The notes: generated by a model from the letters alone, not told the origin. A DNA stretch of 64,000 bases from Mermis nigrescens (GCA_036768485.1 JAVLUZ010000056.1:6266508-6330507), one strand, 5' to 3'; shown: positions 45,417-57,499, counted from the stretch's first letter. Numbers and translations: made by a program.

Positions 45417-46200
45417 GACAAATAACTTAATGAGAAGTTACTTCGAATAGACTACGTCTTACAAAACTCTCACTAGTTCAAAATAATTCGGGATCGAAAC
45501 TCCCACATTACTGTATTTCCGTATGAAGCTTTACTATATTTTGCAATCACTCCTCTAATTTCCATTGAATGCTGAGCTGCTAGTATAAAGCTGCTAGTAT
45601 AAAGGCTGTGGAAAAGTGAATAAGCTATCTTTAAGCACTGTGGACATGATTTAAATGGCAATAAACAACTTCGTTTCGAATATCATACAATATAGTTAAA
45701 TTTGGACATAAATAAATCATTCATGTTACGAAAATAATTCAAAAATTTTCCTGATGAATTCTGCATCAGATATTGCAGGTTCGTTTTACGCGCAGAGCCT
45801 TATATTATTCTTGTTATCTATCTGTCAGGATCACAGATATAACGAAAAATATTTATCCATGTTCATATCTTATTTTCTTCCCTATTTTGCTCCACTTGCT
45901 TGAATCATTTAACACATACTTGATATACTCCTTGGTTTATTTGAAAGAACAAATAAATAATTAAAGATTTCTGACTATAACATTTCCTGAACAGGTTGAG
46001 TTTGCTTTACTAAAAATATTACGAAAGATATAAACGGGACCATAGGAATAAATACAGCGCGGTATTTGGAAATAGAAATAAGCTAGGCAAATAAAATATA
46101 AATAATCAAATTCAGGATATTAAAAAGCAAAATAAATATCCAGCTTCGGTTCTATGCTCACTAACAAAAAAGTCTTTTATTCTAAATCGATCGGCAGTAT

Positions 46201-47345
46201 TATAAATATTAGAGGTGTCCTATGTCTACTCAATCGACACGGACACACCCCGGTATTTGCCTTCGGGAGTTACTTAGGTACCTACGCTGCTCTTAGCGCT
46301 GGCCAGGTTGTAATAGCACGATAGTCGGCACCAAACCCAACGGCCTTCAATAACCTACGACTTCGACTTTCTCGGTCGTAATATTGCTGATCGCTTCTTG
46401 CACGGAAGTCTTGGCAGCTACGCCCTACAACCTAACACTAAATACCTACCTAATCCCGGATTGCACTCAAGGTCAGTTGACCTATCTCAACCCCAACCTC
46501 AAGTTGATGATTTAAGTTGTTTACCAGTTCAAGTTCAGTTCCAGAAAAGTTTTTGGTTCCTAATAATGGTAGCACAATAAACATAATTCCAACAACAGCG
46601 AGCTTTAAGCTGATCAGTCATCCTTTATAAAAGATTAAATAATATTTTGATTATTTTTGGGTTGAGAAATTGATAAGAGAATTTTCGAATATAAGTCTTA
46701 AATAAGCCACAATAATATTTACCTTTCTTATTAGGCGGTAAAGTAAACAGATAAAATATCAGGGCCCGACCTTACCCTCGATATAAATAATCACTGGGTA
46801 AATTTTGCCCAAATTTACTAGACGAAAAAGCAGAAGATCAAATCGTCGGCTCGATTACGAGCATGAAGAAAACAGAAAAACAAGATGAGATGCGACCGAT
46901 CGTTGACTCGAGCAAAAACACCAACTCTACTCTAAAAACCAATTAATCACTCCCTCCAAAGATTAATTACAGTATTAACGATTTAACGATGAAATCAAGA
47001 AATTTTAAGTTCAGATCAAATATTTTTTATATAAGGTCATATGACATTAATATTGTTTACAGTGTTAAGACAATTATTGATATAACTGATCTTAACGCAC
47101 ACATAATTCCCTTTTACCGGCCAAGTACCTGATAGGATTTAGAGATGAAAAGATGGGATTAAATTGGAAACTGTAGGCTTAACTCAAGCTAACACGTCAT
47201 AAAGATGGATACTTGATTGGTTAAGGGATTCCACGTTTTCGTTTAGGGTTTCATTTCGTTGCAAAGCTAATAATCAATTAGCGTTGTAATCAACAATATA
47301 AAAAGTTTAATAAAATGTTCGTACCGTGTAACTATCGCAGCTACA
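46201..47345 (-). repeat. 3' LTR (minus-strand element)
   Basis: 1145 bp, aligning along its length with 52313-53461 (gtatttgcctt, cgctggccaggttgtaatagca, gttgatgatttaa, catatgacattaatattg). The 60-codon plus-strand frame inside is not called. Confidence 0.92.
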
Positions 47346-47529
47346 CTTCCCTATGCATACGAAAAAAAATCGAAACTTAGTGCCAAATTTTTTTCGAGGT
47401 AATTGGCCAAGAAAACGACCAAAACAGGCGCAATCGTTCCAACAACAACGCAAGTCTTTTCTTCGTGGCCAAATTTTTTTTCATGATAAAATTTAAAGGG
47501 CATTCCTTGATGAAGTCCTCCATTATCCT

Positions 47530-47690
47530 CAGGCCCGGTCTTAGGCATGTGCGGAATGTGCGGCCGCACAGGGCCCCGGGGCCCCGAAGGGGCCCCCAGG
47601 GAGCCTCGCCACATGCACTATACAAATGCTTCCAATAAGTACCAAAAAGGTACCTCGCACAGGGCCCCCAAATGCCTAAGACCGGGCCTG
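47530..47690. mobile_element. 161-bp hAT-like MITE (CAGGCCCGGTCTTAGGCAT)
   Basis: Perfect 19-bp inverted ends CAGGCCCGGTCTTAGGCAT and ATGCCTAAGACCGGGCCTG, with identical 8-bp duplications attatcct at 47522-47529 and 47691-47698. The core is GC-rich (ggccccggggccccgaagg). It is nested in the LTR retrotransposon. Confidence 0.93.
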
Positions 47691-47758
47691 ATTATCCTTG
47701 ATGTCCATAATGCCGCCGACCATATAGACGCACAAGAAAGTAGAGAACCGGTTCCATG

Positions 47759-47951
47759 CAGGGGCGGATTTATGGGGGCGGGGGGGGGCGGCCGCCCCCC
47801 ATTGGCCCCAAATAGTGCGCAAAATTAAGGATTTTTGAGCGATTTTTGCGATTTTCGGGTAAAAACGGCTAATTTTTCCGCCCAAGTTAGGGTTCCGCCC
47901 CTCCCCCCCTTAGGAATACCGCCCCTTAGGGAAATCCTAGATCCGCCACTG
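47759..47951. mobile_element. Family A MITE nested in the retrotransposon
   Basis: Starts CAGGGGCGGATTTATGG and ends CCTAGATCCGCCACTG. The duplication gttccatg is identical at 47751-47758 and 47952-47959. The body is the reverse of 23273-23469. Confidence 0.92.
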
Positions 47952-47959
47952 GTTCCATG

Positions 47960-48560
47960 CCATGGAAAGCTGATATTTTTGATCCACCTCTACAGTCCCA
48001 GGAGGGAAAAAATGTGTAATTAAAAGAAATTTAGGTAAGGTATCACCCCTTGCCCGTTAATGGGTTATGGTGCAGTAAAAACGGGACGATAAAAATATTT
48101 AGCAATTAAACAAGTTAAAACACGAGATTTCTAAGACACAATGACAATAAGATAAGGCAAGAAAAATTAAGAGCACTGACAAGAAATTTAACACAACAAG
48201 GTGAAATTAAAACGAGGAATGTAATTATGCGAGGGAATCAACAAATATCTGTAATGATGAACGAATAAGCAATACTGATAAGAGAAGTAATCAACAGAAA
48301 AATTAAGACGAGAAAAGATACAAGTTCAATAAAATGCAAAGAAAAATAACAACAAAAAGCGAGACAAAAAGCCGGGAAAACTACAACCGGTGGTGAACAA
48401 AGCTGCTGGTCAAACAGGGGTGATGATCGCAGAGTTTATAAACTTCTTTCTTCAAAGTTATTGCTAATGGTCTAAGAAACCGAGTTTTGACGAGTGAAGA
48501 CGAGAATGGCTATCCAGATGACGGTGTGATGCATTGACTTGATTGCGATCGGATTCCGGG
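47960..48560. other. Retrotransposon interior without recognisable pol
   Basis: A-rich sequence between the protease trace and the 3' remnant, where reverse transcriptase and integrase would be expected. Only short frames occur, which is consistent with deletion of pol. Confidence 0.6.
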
Positions 48561-49347
48561 TCACGGCAGGCGTACAAGCGATCTTGTGATGATTGTCGCA
48601 CCTGTTTGGCCAGCAGGTTTGTTCACACACAATAATAGAAATAGTAGTGTTAGGAATGGTGCGAAGCTGCATTTTTTGGTGGGTGATAGAGGGTTAACTT
48701 TTATGCCATTCACAAACGCATAACGTTCAATAGGAATAACCCACAGCAAGACAGATTCGCAGATATCAAAGCCTAACAGGATGTCTTCCGGCAAGTGATC
48801 GATAATTGATAATACCATAGGAATAGGTTGATCTGCAACCAGTTATATGCATTTTAAATTTAAATCTAACGACGGCGGTTATTTATCCTACACCGTGGAC
48901 TATTTCATTTGATTGTTTAGGCGGTAATTTAAAACCAAGGCACAAAAGTGCTGCTGAAGTCATCATGGTAACTTGTGAGCCTGTGTCGACAAGAGCAGGG
49001 ACTTGCACGCCATAAACTTTAGCTATGATAGTAGGTAAATTCGTTCCGGCATGACTAACAACAAGAATTTGGTTGTTGTTTGTTTTTGTAGGTGATGCAG
49101 ACAGTTTTTTGTAAATAGCTAAACATTGTTGCAAACGTTTGTATTCTTCGAGAAACTCCTGAGACGCAAAAAGTTTTGGTGATGTGCTTATTCCTTGCGT
49201 TTGTGTAGTTACCATATATACATTGTTGGGTGATGTAGGGGTAGGCTGCAGTGGTGGCAACAACACAGTGGGTTGGCGATCAACAGCATAAGTGACAAAG
49301 GGGCGATTAGAGAAATTATCAGCATGATAATTGGAATTATAGTACAT
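48561..49347 (-). pseudogene. Retroelement aspartic protease remnant
   Basis: The frame 49347-48883 contains VPALVDTGSQVTMM, the active-site DTG of retroelement aspartic proteases, with hydrophobic strands after it. A second frame (48818-48561) carries the later DILLGFDI-type strand of the same fold after a frame change. The protease is thus recognisable but split. It belongs to the LTR element, not to a host gene. Confidence 0.75.
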
Positions 49348-49599
49348 AGAGTGTTGTTCTGATGGAAAATGGACATACGCTTTGTTTTGTCACAAATCAT
49401 GTGAATAACAGTTATTGAAACACGAATTTTGATAATTACCGCGCGAATTATGGTGATAGTCGTTATAAGTTTGTCGGAAAGTCGGACGTGATCGTCTTGA
49501 ATCAAGACATGCGTCATTATTTTGATAATTTGATGAGCAATTTTGGCTCTGGTTACGAAATTAAGATTGCAAAGGTTGTCAATTGTGATAATTAGAATG

Positions 49600-51200
49600 C
49601 GAGCGATTTTGCTACAAAAAGGAGTGCAATTGGCTGTGGTGTCGCGCCATGGAGTCATTTCTTGCGCGATCAGAATAGTTATTAGACACACATTGTCTTT
49701 GGCATTTAAAGCAATTATTGTTAACGTGTCCTGTGCGCTTGCAAAATGTGCAAAATTTTTGCAAAGAATTCTTGTCATTTCCAACGCGAGTCACGCGATT
49801 AGACTTCTCGCACGTGAGCGATCAGAGTCGTTAATATTTGGCGTGCGTGATGTGTCTTTTAGCAATGTACCTCCTATTGGGGCGGCAGTTAGCAACACAT
49901 ACGGAGTTAACACTTTTTTAGGAGTGAATTGGTTATTAGCAAATTTGGCGCTAATTGCATTATACAAAAATTTGTGAAGGGAGGCCTCAGGCGCGCGTCG
50001 AGAAGCTTCACTAGAAATTCCAGGCAAGCGAACTCATTTTAATTGATGAAGAAGCAATTTATCAAATTGAGGAGAGTCGACCTCAATATCAGTTTGCAAT
50101 TTTATTAGTTTGTCGCAAATCACTGGATAGTAAGTTTTAACCGATTTTTTAGGCTGCTGTTTATGCTCTACATATCAATCAAATAAGGTATCAGTATCCA
50201 AGGTACGATATTTAACCAACAATGCGTATTTGGTTCTTTCATACGACCTTTTAATATCAGCAGGCAACAAGTGAAACAACCGCGACGTGAAGGGATCCAA
50301 AAATGAAGAGAGGAATTTAACATGGACGGATTTATCAATATCATACGTTTCCGCAAGCAATTCAAATTCTGCAAAAAATGCTCAAATATCCGTTTTATCG
50401 CCTTTTAAATATTTTTTATTAGCAATGGCTCACTGCATTTGCTGCATAAATCGACAATAATTTAGAACGTAGGCGAGTTGCGATTTACTATGTGTTGATG
50501 AGGAAGATGAGGAATCAGAGTCTTGACAATGGCAGCGCGAACTACGTCTGCAATGCGAATGACAATGATGCATGCGATCGGTACTATTGGAGCTTTTGTC
50601 AGAGAACGTGACATGACACTGGTTGGTGGATGATGATGGTAGCTGCGCAGAAAAATTTTGGGCATTATGAGAATAATTATTTGCAAAAGACAGATTACTT
50701 TCCTGCAAAGGTATGTCTGCATTTTACAGTTGTAAAACAGGATTAGGTGGCGCATGTTTGATGTTCAAAGGGAAATATTGCAGCGGAGGAGGATGTAACA
50801 GCGGCTGCGAAGTTGTCTTTAATGAATTAGGCACAAAGGACAGCACGTTACAGTTCAACAATCGCAAAGGCCTTGATAGCAACGGCTGCAAAATCAATAA
50901 CAACGGCTGCAAAATTGTGGGTAAATGATCAGCATAAGCAGGACACTGCGACTGTTGCAATACAATATTCAAGGGATTAATCAATAAATCAGTGAGCGGT
51001 GGCATGTACATCATAAAAGTAGATGCAGAATTTTCAGACTCAATTTTGGGGTGAGAATTAGTATTTAAAGAGCAAATAATGGGCAGTAACGCTGAAGATG
51101 CAAGTTGCACGCGTTCTGAAAAATTGTTGCACTGTATAGAAGAATCAGCAGAATTTGAGCTATCACTGCACTGAATTTTCTATTGAATTGGATTGATTTT
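49600..51200 (-). pseudogene. Retroelement Gag remnant with zinc knuckle
   Basis: A capsid-like stretch (50360-50175: FLDPFTSRLFHLLPADIKRS and following) and a CX2CX4HX4C knuckle (about 49755-49712: CTFCKRTGHVNNNC) lie in order on the minus strand upstream of the protease. Frames are broken by shifts and stops, and the knuckle lies in a short separate frame. The 51.1-50.4 kb part is low-complexity (His/Ser- and Pro-rich). Frames on the plus strand here are shadows. Confidence 0.75.
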
Positions 51201-52312
51201 GTTGCGCTCTAAAACGGCTGGCGGCTTAAGTAAATTACTTAATTTTGTACAAAGTTTACGCATTTCTTTGGTGTTTTCATGCTTATCCTGATTTACACGT
51301 GAAGAGATATGAGAAAATTGCAGACACATACTTTGTCAGGTTTCAAAAAGAAGTTCGTTAGATACAACAGATCCCGGGCGATTATTTTCGGCATTTAGGC
51401 TTTATTACTGCTCTCTACGTCAGACTTGCAAGTATGCACTTGAGAACTTGTTTCCTGGTTATTTATCGTGCTGAAAGTTGGATCATTATTTATGATGGTA
51501 TCGACTGATAAATTATCGCTCATGGCGTTAGCACTATTATCCATACTCATCAGTGGATTATTAGTAACGGAATCATTAGCAGATGGCGATGCAGATGATG
51601 CATTTATCAGAGGGGGTTAATTATTATTATTAGCATTTGATACGGAACCAGATTGTTTGTTCAGCATATATCGGGTTACACGTGACAATGGCAAAGATTT
51701 TTTCATCAGTCATGTTTGCATAGTTTTTTACCACCCATTTTCAGATATAAAAAACGTACAAAAACGTAACATTAGGTAAGAAAAATGCAACAATGTCAAA
51801 ATTTCCCGAAAAATTTTCGAATCTGATCCCGTAGAAAAGAGGTTTTAACACGTCTGTCGTACTCGCTTAGACAAGGTGAGATGTATCAAATGTGAGGTAT
51901 ATGATGAATAAGACTAAGTCTAAGCAATGTAGTACATGCGAGCTTATAGCGAATAAAGGCGAAAAAACTAGGTGGCAATATAAATGGTCGTGGAAAAATG
52001 ATGAGGAATCGTTGCCAGAGGGTCGATGTATATAGACAGATATGAGCGTCCTCGTTGTTGTCATCGTTGTCGCCAGAGGGTCGACAGAAATAGGAAAATA
52101 TCAATGAAGGTGCCAACAATACATAAAACCTTTGCCACAAAAACTTACTTAAATGTCCACTGCTGCGGCGCGGACAATACTTTAACAGAGGTCAACGAAA
52201 CATTACATGCGTTTAGATAACCAAAAATAATGATTTTTGGATAGAAAAAAATATATTTATGACGACTGACTAGTTCTGTTGTAGCTAGCAACCTCGAAGG
52301 GGGACTATCCAA
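51200..52312 (-). other. Retrotransposon 5' leader region
   Basis: Lies between the 5' LTR and Gag on the minus strand. The bases next to the LTR (52311 downward: TTGGATAGTCCCCCTTCGAG) look like a primer-binding site starting TGG. The matching tRNA is not identified. No coding sequence recognised. Confidence 0.55.
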
Positions 52313-53461
52313 TGTAAATACTAGAGGTGTCCCTTGTCTACTCAATCGACACGTACACACCCCGGTATTTGCCTTTGGGAGTTACTTAGATACCTATGCT
52401 GCTCTTAGCGCTGGCCAGGTTGTAATAGCATGATGGATGGCACCAAACACAATGGCCCTCAATAACCTATGAACCCGACTTCCTCGGTCCTAATATTGCT
52501 GACCGCTTCTTGCGCGGAAGTCTTGGCAGCTACCCCTTACAACCTAACACTAAGTACCTACCTAATCCCGGAATACATGCAAGGTCAGTTGACCTATCTC
52601 AACCCTAATCTCAAGTTGATGATTTAACTTGCTTACCAGTTCAAGTTCAGTTCCAGAAAAGTTTTTGGTTCCTGATAATGGTAGCACAATAAATATGATT
52701 CCGACTACAGCGATGCTCTAAGCTGATCAGTCATCATTATTAAAAGATTAAATAATATTTTGATTATTTCTGGGTTGAGAAATTGATAAGAAAATTTTCG
52801 AATATTAGTTTTAAATAAGCCACAATAATATTTTGCTTTCTTATAAGGCGATTAAGTAAACAGATAAAATAATTGGCGGGGCTCGACCTTACTCTCGATA
52901 TAAATAATCACTGGATAAATATTGTCCAAATTTACTAGACGAAAAAGAACAACAAATCCTAGGCTCGATTACGAGCATGAAGAAAACAGAAAAAACAAGA
53001 TAAAACGCGACCGATCGTCGACTCGAGCAAAAATACCAAGTCTACTCTAAAAAACCAATTAATCACTCCCTTCAAAGATTAATTGCAGTATTAACGATTT
53101 AACGATAAAATCAAGAAAATTTAAATACAGATTAGATAACTTTTATATAAGGTCATATGACATTAATATTGTTTACAGTGTTAAGACAAATATCGATATA
53201 TCTGATCTTAAAGCACACATAAAACCCCTTTACCGGCCAAGTACCTAATAGGATTTAGAGGTGAAAAGATAGAAATAAATTGGAAACTGTAGGCATAAGC
53301 CAAGCTAACACGTCATGAAGACGGATACTTGATTGGTTAAGGGATTCCATGATTTCGTTTGGGGTTTCATTTCGTTGCAAAGCTAATAATCGATTAGCGT
53401 TGTAATCAGCAATATAAAATGTTCGATAAAATGTTCGTACCGTGTAACTATCGCAGTTACA
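52313..53461 (-). repeat. 5' LTR (minus-strand element)
   Basis: 1149 bp, starting TGTAAATACTAG and ending CGCAGTTACA on the plus strand. It is the partner of 46201-47345. The inner edge abuts L1 exon 3 sequence. Confidence 0.92.
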
Positions 53462-53689
53462 GTATTAGCAGTACTTGAATTATAAAAATCTGGCTCTGAA
53501 ATGAACTCCAATTCCATCCGAGACGATATTAAAGTGCCATTTTCAGATGCATACAATGGATACACAACGAAATGGCCATCTTCACTAAGATTGACGCAAA
53601 ATACTGACAAGGGATTGGTTTCACCATGCCTTTGCCCTATGTGATGCCATACAGTCGTATGCTTGTCAAACATAGTCAAAGTTCCTTGA

Positions 53690-53912
53690 GAAATAAATGA
53701 TATTATGGCGATATGCGTCGATGCTTATTTTTGATTATTGTTGATTATGATATGATAAAATAAATAATAAAAAATGACAGTTATAATTACTTTTACAATC
53801 ATTTTGAATTTAGTCAAGAAGAATATCAATTTCTGAAATGTGTTGTAAATGCGTTTGTGTTGGTATTGTAGGATAAATCGAGGTATAATGGAGCAAATTA
53901 TTGATTACTCAC
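53690..53912 (-). other. L1 intron 2
   Basis: Short AT-rich intron of about 228 bases between gtgagt (53912) and ctcaag (53685). Confidence 0.6.
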
Positions 53913-54122
53913 CTGATCTCCTGTTGAAATGGAGTCGATCGCCATTTCCGTAACTTCTCCACAGAATTTCATGATTAATTGCTGTCGTCAAATTTAGCAA
54001 GACGAGTTCGCCCACTTCAGACAATTTCAGCAAGTACTTGCCATTTATCGATATCATTGCAAAGTTCTCATTCACAATGTATGATGAGTGGCATACTGGT
54101 CCTTTAAGGTGATCATTAAAAG
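53913..54122 (-). CDS. L1 exon 2: lectin-like N-terminal half
   Basis: Minus strand, acceptor attcttagcag|CT and donor G|gtgagt, 210 bases, phase 1 at both ends. Encodes FNDHLKGPVCHSSYIVNENF, then ISINGKYLLKLSEVGELVLL and LWRSYGNGDRLHF. The GKYLLKLSEVGELVL...ILWRS pattern resembles the first repeat of a bulb-type mannose-binding lectin (B_lectin) domain, which is found in secreted or extracellular proteins. The symmetrical phase-1 introns of L1 are typical of extracellular modules. Family assignment is by pattern only. Confidence 0.6.
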
Positions 54123-54398
54123 CTGCTAAGAATTGTTATTATGTTACAACTTTTCCATCAGTTATCCTCAGCTTGTTCGATAATTTGAGTAGTTTTTTGT
54201 AGTAAGCCTAAGCTATTTTTGAGCTATATGAAAATCATTTATTGATTTTATACGCACTCATGTGCACTAACGAGTATTGAAATCTTCTAAATAAGGATCA
54301 CATCAATCTTGAGTTTAACGAGAGGGAATGCAAGGATTAGGAAAAAGCGCAGAAACTTAAATACAGTTTAACAAAAAGTTCAAAAGAACTCTCACATT

Positions 54399-54667
54399 TA
54401 TAGGTGGGCGGCACCTAAGTTCTGGAGGGGGGGGCATGATTCTTTCAAAAGTCAAAAAATAGCCTTAAAAATATTAGTATGGCGAAAAAAACATTTTTAA
54501 ACGTTTTTCATTGAGCACTATCTATTGGCATCAAAAAATTGCGAGAAAACAAAAAATTTTCACAAATTGATTTCTGGGAATATTTTGATTTCTGTGGGTA
54601 GGGGTATTTTGTTTTCTCGAGGGGTGGGGTTGCATACCCCCAAACCCCACCTTCACGTTCAGGTATG
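54399..54667. mobile_element. Family B hAT-like MITE in L1 intron 1
   Basis: Starts TATAGGTGGGCGGCACC and ends CACGTTCAGGTATG. Flanks ctcacatt and ctcatatc match at 6 of 8. An old copy. Confidence 0.75.
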
Positions 54668-55587
54668 CTCATATCGCATGTAAGCTTAAGTTTCTGAGCA
54701 ACTGCCTTTAAGCCATATATGGGTAGCTATCAACTAACCAGATTCTGGGTGGTCTGATAGGGCCAAAACACCAAAAAAGTTCTATTCTGCAGTTTCATCG
54801 ATTTTTATTAATTTGTTGTGCATCCCAGTGACGTTTCTGAAAACTAAAAATAAAGTATTTTTTTAATGTTTTGAATGCTCGCGATTTCGATTTAGATTCG
54901 AAAACCGTTAATGGAATATAACAAAACGCTAGCCAAACATTATAATCATATGTATAAGCAGAATAAAAATCATTTTATGGTCATATATGCACAGTTATTC
55001 AACCAATCACTAGTATTGAAATTACTGTAACGTAAATGCACGTTTTAATAAGATGTTCTATGAACAAATTTATAGGTTACCATGCAAAATCATCATTCAG
55101 ACGTGCAACAGTTAAAACACTCAAAACAAATAAACAAATTTCGTGAATTTTATGGATTTCAGCAATATGATGTGAACCATTTATTCTCGCGAGAAAGAAA
55201 AACTAGGAAATAAATCACGAAGAAATTTAAAGAATGAAAAATCAAATGAGGAAAAAGAGCAAATCGTCCTTTTGCTCTCTAGAAACATTAAGTTACAAAA
55301 CCATGTTTCTTATACACTCAAAAATAACATGTAAATCGTTATTTTTGCCTTTTATTTATTGTTTATCAATATATTTATTTATTTATTCATTTATTTATTT
55401 ATTAACATTTTTTTAAATTTTTACATCGCATTCATGCAACCCTTACACCTTTATTCCTTGGAGATACCTAATATTTTTGAATTTACACAACGATTTCAGG
55501 TAAAGAAGCTAAACATACTCTCAAATGTATTCCTTCTGTATGCTCATGCAAAATATGCAGGTTGTCAACAGTAAGTGACCTACTCAC
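54668..55587 (-). other. Rest of L1 intron 1
   Basis: AT-rich, with a (TTTA)n run at 55370-55402. No other gene or repeat recognised. Confidence 0.5.
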
Positions 55588-55720
55588 CATTGTAAAGCTG
55601 TAAATACATGGGCTGATAAGAAGTCAACGGTATTTTCCGAAATGAGTCGCCGATGCTGATAACAATTGAGAGAATCAGGCTAAAAAAGTCGGATGCAACG
55701 AATTCAAAAACTGGCTGCAT
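55588..55720 (-). CDS. L1 exon 1: start and signal-like peptide
   Basis: Minus strand. The ATG at 55720 opens 44 codons to donor AATG|gtgagt (phase 1), which matches the phase-1 acceptor of exon 2. The N-terminus is acidic and then hydrophobic (FFSLILSIVISIG), a likely signal peptide, followed by SFRKIPLTSYQPMYLQLYN. An alternative is that ttgttatcag at 55653 is an acceptor and the true start lies further upstream. The complete L1 protein would be about 234 residues, probably secreted. Confidence 0.5.
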
Positions 55721-56600
55721 AAATTAGTAAGTCGAAAATAACATACACTAAGTCATAAACAGCCTGGAGAGATATTCGAAAAATGAAGAAAATGTGACAA
55801 GTATCACATCATAAGGAGATTTAAATTACCATTGCAACTGAATTATGAAAACAATAACATATTTTTATTATTTTGTTTACTGCACGCATTTTCTGCTTGA
55901 TAACAGTTTGTTTTATTGAAGTAAAAAAATTTGTATTATTTGTACCAGGATCTCAAAGTAAGCATTTTGCGACGCAGCTAATGGATATCAAAACGAGAGG
56001 ACACAAAATCGTACACGAGAGAAAAAGCTGCACTTAAATAAACGTATAGCGAGCAGTTATAGGAATAAGCACACTGCAGCTGAAACAACAGATCATGAGT
56101 CAAGCTTATTATGATGAGGACTGCTTGAAACATATTATGATTTGCTACGAGAACAATTTTTATATAAACATTTTGCCGTATGCACAGAGAACACACTTAT
56201 CACTACATTTTAAATTCTCTGTTTGCATATCCTTGGGTTTCAACCGTACATGCACGGGGAAATTTAGGGTTCATACACCCTCTGAATATAAAAATGAGAA
56301 ATCATCTGGAGGAAAGTGAGGCAAAGTTAATGCCAAAATGGATGAAAACTGAAAAATTTCATAAAAGGTGTCTAAAATTGATCAAAAACTGTCTAATAAA
56401 GCAGTTTCAACGCCATATTAGCGCTTATATTAATTATTGAGCTTATATTGGCCCTAGTATTTTTTCAAATTAATTCATTTTGAAATAAATATAAAACCGT
56501 TAATTTTCCGTAAAATTTGCACAATTTCTCCGTGAATCCATATTCATACCGTCATTTCGTAATTTGCTTCATTTGGTACTATGGAAAAGTACGAGAACAA
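55721..56600. other. Unassigned sequence upstream of L1
   Basis: AT-rich. Small frames of 72-86 codons on both strands overlap and are unrecognised. No promoter motif is clear enough to call. Confidence 0.4.
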
Positions 56601-56619
56601 AGCAAGTCATGTACCAGCG

Positions 56620-56919
56620 CTAACAATGCTTCTTAATTGAGCCCAATTGTCTCGCGACTTTTTCACGACTTATTAACGAAGTTATATTAGCTATCACTAA
56701 AATTATTGAAATCGGATGTTGCACAGACTCAAGCATAAAATCATCGTTTTTCGTGAAGGGCTGTATTTTACTCGTATTTGTGTCTGTGGCTAAATATGAT
56801 AGTTTTTGCGCCATAAGATCGGAGATATCCTGTTCGGAATACATCACAATGTAGGTATGCCAGTACACTATTTCAATCCAGAATTTTACAATCACCCCTC
56901 CGGATACGATTTTATGCAT
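56620..56919 (-). CDS. Unrecognised 99-codon frame, possible third lectin-like exon
   Basis: A minus-strand frame of non-repetitive composition. Its start (SGGVIVKFWIEIVYWHTYI) weakly resembles the opening of L1 exon 3 and L2 exon 2 (G-x-L-x-hydrophobic-x5-8-W), but the rest does not align. No strong splice acceptor precedes it. It could be a decayed paralogue, an unrelated exon or chance. Confidence 0.2.
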   Translation of the reverse strand: MHKIVSGGVIVKFWIEIVYWHTYIVMYSEQDISDLMAQKLSYLATDTNTSKIQPFTKNDDFMLESVQHPISIILVIANITSLISREKVARQLGSIKKHC

Positions 56920-57499
56920 TAAAGCTTTTTTAAATCCTCAATTTTTTACTATTTACGACTGTGGAATATGATATGCACGATCTCTACTAGAACGGCAAAA
57001 GCAATATCAATTATAATTTTGCAATATCGTCTAACTAAGCTATCTAGAACTTGTAGAAAGCCATAGGGATCAATTGAAATGTATTGATAATATGCATATT
57101 ACAACCCAAGTTTTCAAACTTCGTGGTATTTATAATGAAGAAAATCAAGATGTAATCTACAAAATTTCTTAAAAAAAATGAACCTTCTGGCTTAGAAAAC
57201 ACATTAAAAGAGTTTTAAGTAAATTAAACATCCGTGCACAAACTGTGAGATAATTTAATTAAGTCTCGATATTAGCGATTTATTCCAATAAAAGCAATCA
57301 TTGATTATTCAGGATAACTTCTGAATCATACAAAAATTTTGAAATTATGAACTTTTTGGTTTGAGAATCAGCGATTAAATAACCTTGCAAAACTTGTAAA
57401 TTCTGGTTGTGAGTTTACAGTATAATTGATGCTCTTCCCTTTTACGCACTTTGCTGAATATATCTTTTAAAAAACACAATACAATTTTCACATGCCGTG

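Larger units (their letters stand above)
47350..47960 (-). pseudogene. 3' reading-frame remnant of the retrotransposon
   Basis: Two minus-strand frame segments flank the hAT-like MITE at 47530-47690 and would be continuous without it. The downstream piece has a hydrophobic stretch (47351-47450 region) that could be a membrane segment, followed by a stop shortly before the 3' LTR. The family is not recognised. It could be the end of an accessory frame, but that is inference only. Confidence 0.4.
46197..53465 (-). mobile_element. LTR retrotransposon (Gag-protease only) inserted in L1 exon 3
   Basis: Two ~1.15-kb direct LTRs (46201-47345 and 52313-53461) are flanked by a 4-bp duplication GTAT (46197-46200 and 53462-53465). 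The LTR termini are TG...CA: the right copy is TGTAAATACTAG...GCAGTTACA, and the left copy starts TATAAA by mutation. It is oriented on the minus strand, like the host gene. A primer-binding-site-like TGGATAGTCCCCC follows the 5' LTR, and a short purine tract (AGGGAAG) precedes the 3' LTR. Gag-capsid, zinc-knuckle and protease traces are present, but no reverse transcriptase, RNase H or integrase was seen. By eye the LTRs differ at about one base in ten, so the insertion is not recent. The 4-bp duplication and TG...CA ends fit a Ty3/gypsy- or BEL-type element. Confidence 0.9.
45473..53684 (-). pseudogene. L1 exons 3-4, split by an LTR retrotransposon
   Basis: Exon 3 starts at 53684 after acceptor tttctcaag|GA and encodes GTLTMFDKHTTVWHHIGQ and then SVFCVNLSEDGHFVVYP, two B_lectin-like strand sets. 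At 53462 it is interrupted by a 7.3-kb retrotransposon. The exon resumes at 46196 in the same frame (ADRFRIKDFFV) to donor A|gtgagc at 46162. Exon 4 (45576-45473; acceptor ctagcag|CT) encodes QHSMEIRGVIAKYSKASYGN then TVMWEF, ending TAG. With the insert ignored, exon 3 is 258 bases and all phases agree. As sequenced, the coding region is broken unless the element is removed from the RNA or another haplotype lacks it. Confidence 0.6.

Noticed and set aside
49543..49977. 144-codon plus-strand frame
   Set aside because: Antisense to the Gag zinc-knuckle region of the LTR element, which has recognisable motifs on the minus strand.
46201..52500. LTRs treated as part of one large element together with the LTR-like copies at 42.7 and 59.9 kb
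   Set aside because: The sequences differ, each pair has its own termini, and the copy at 59.9 kb has its own 4-bp duplication.
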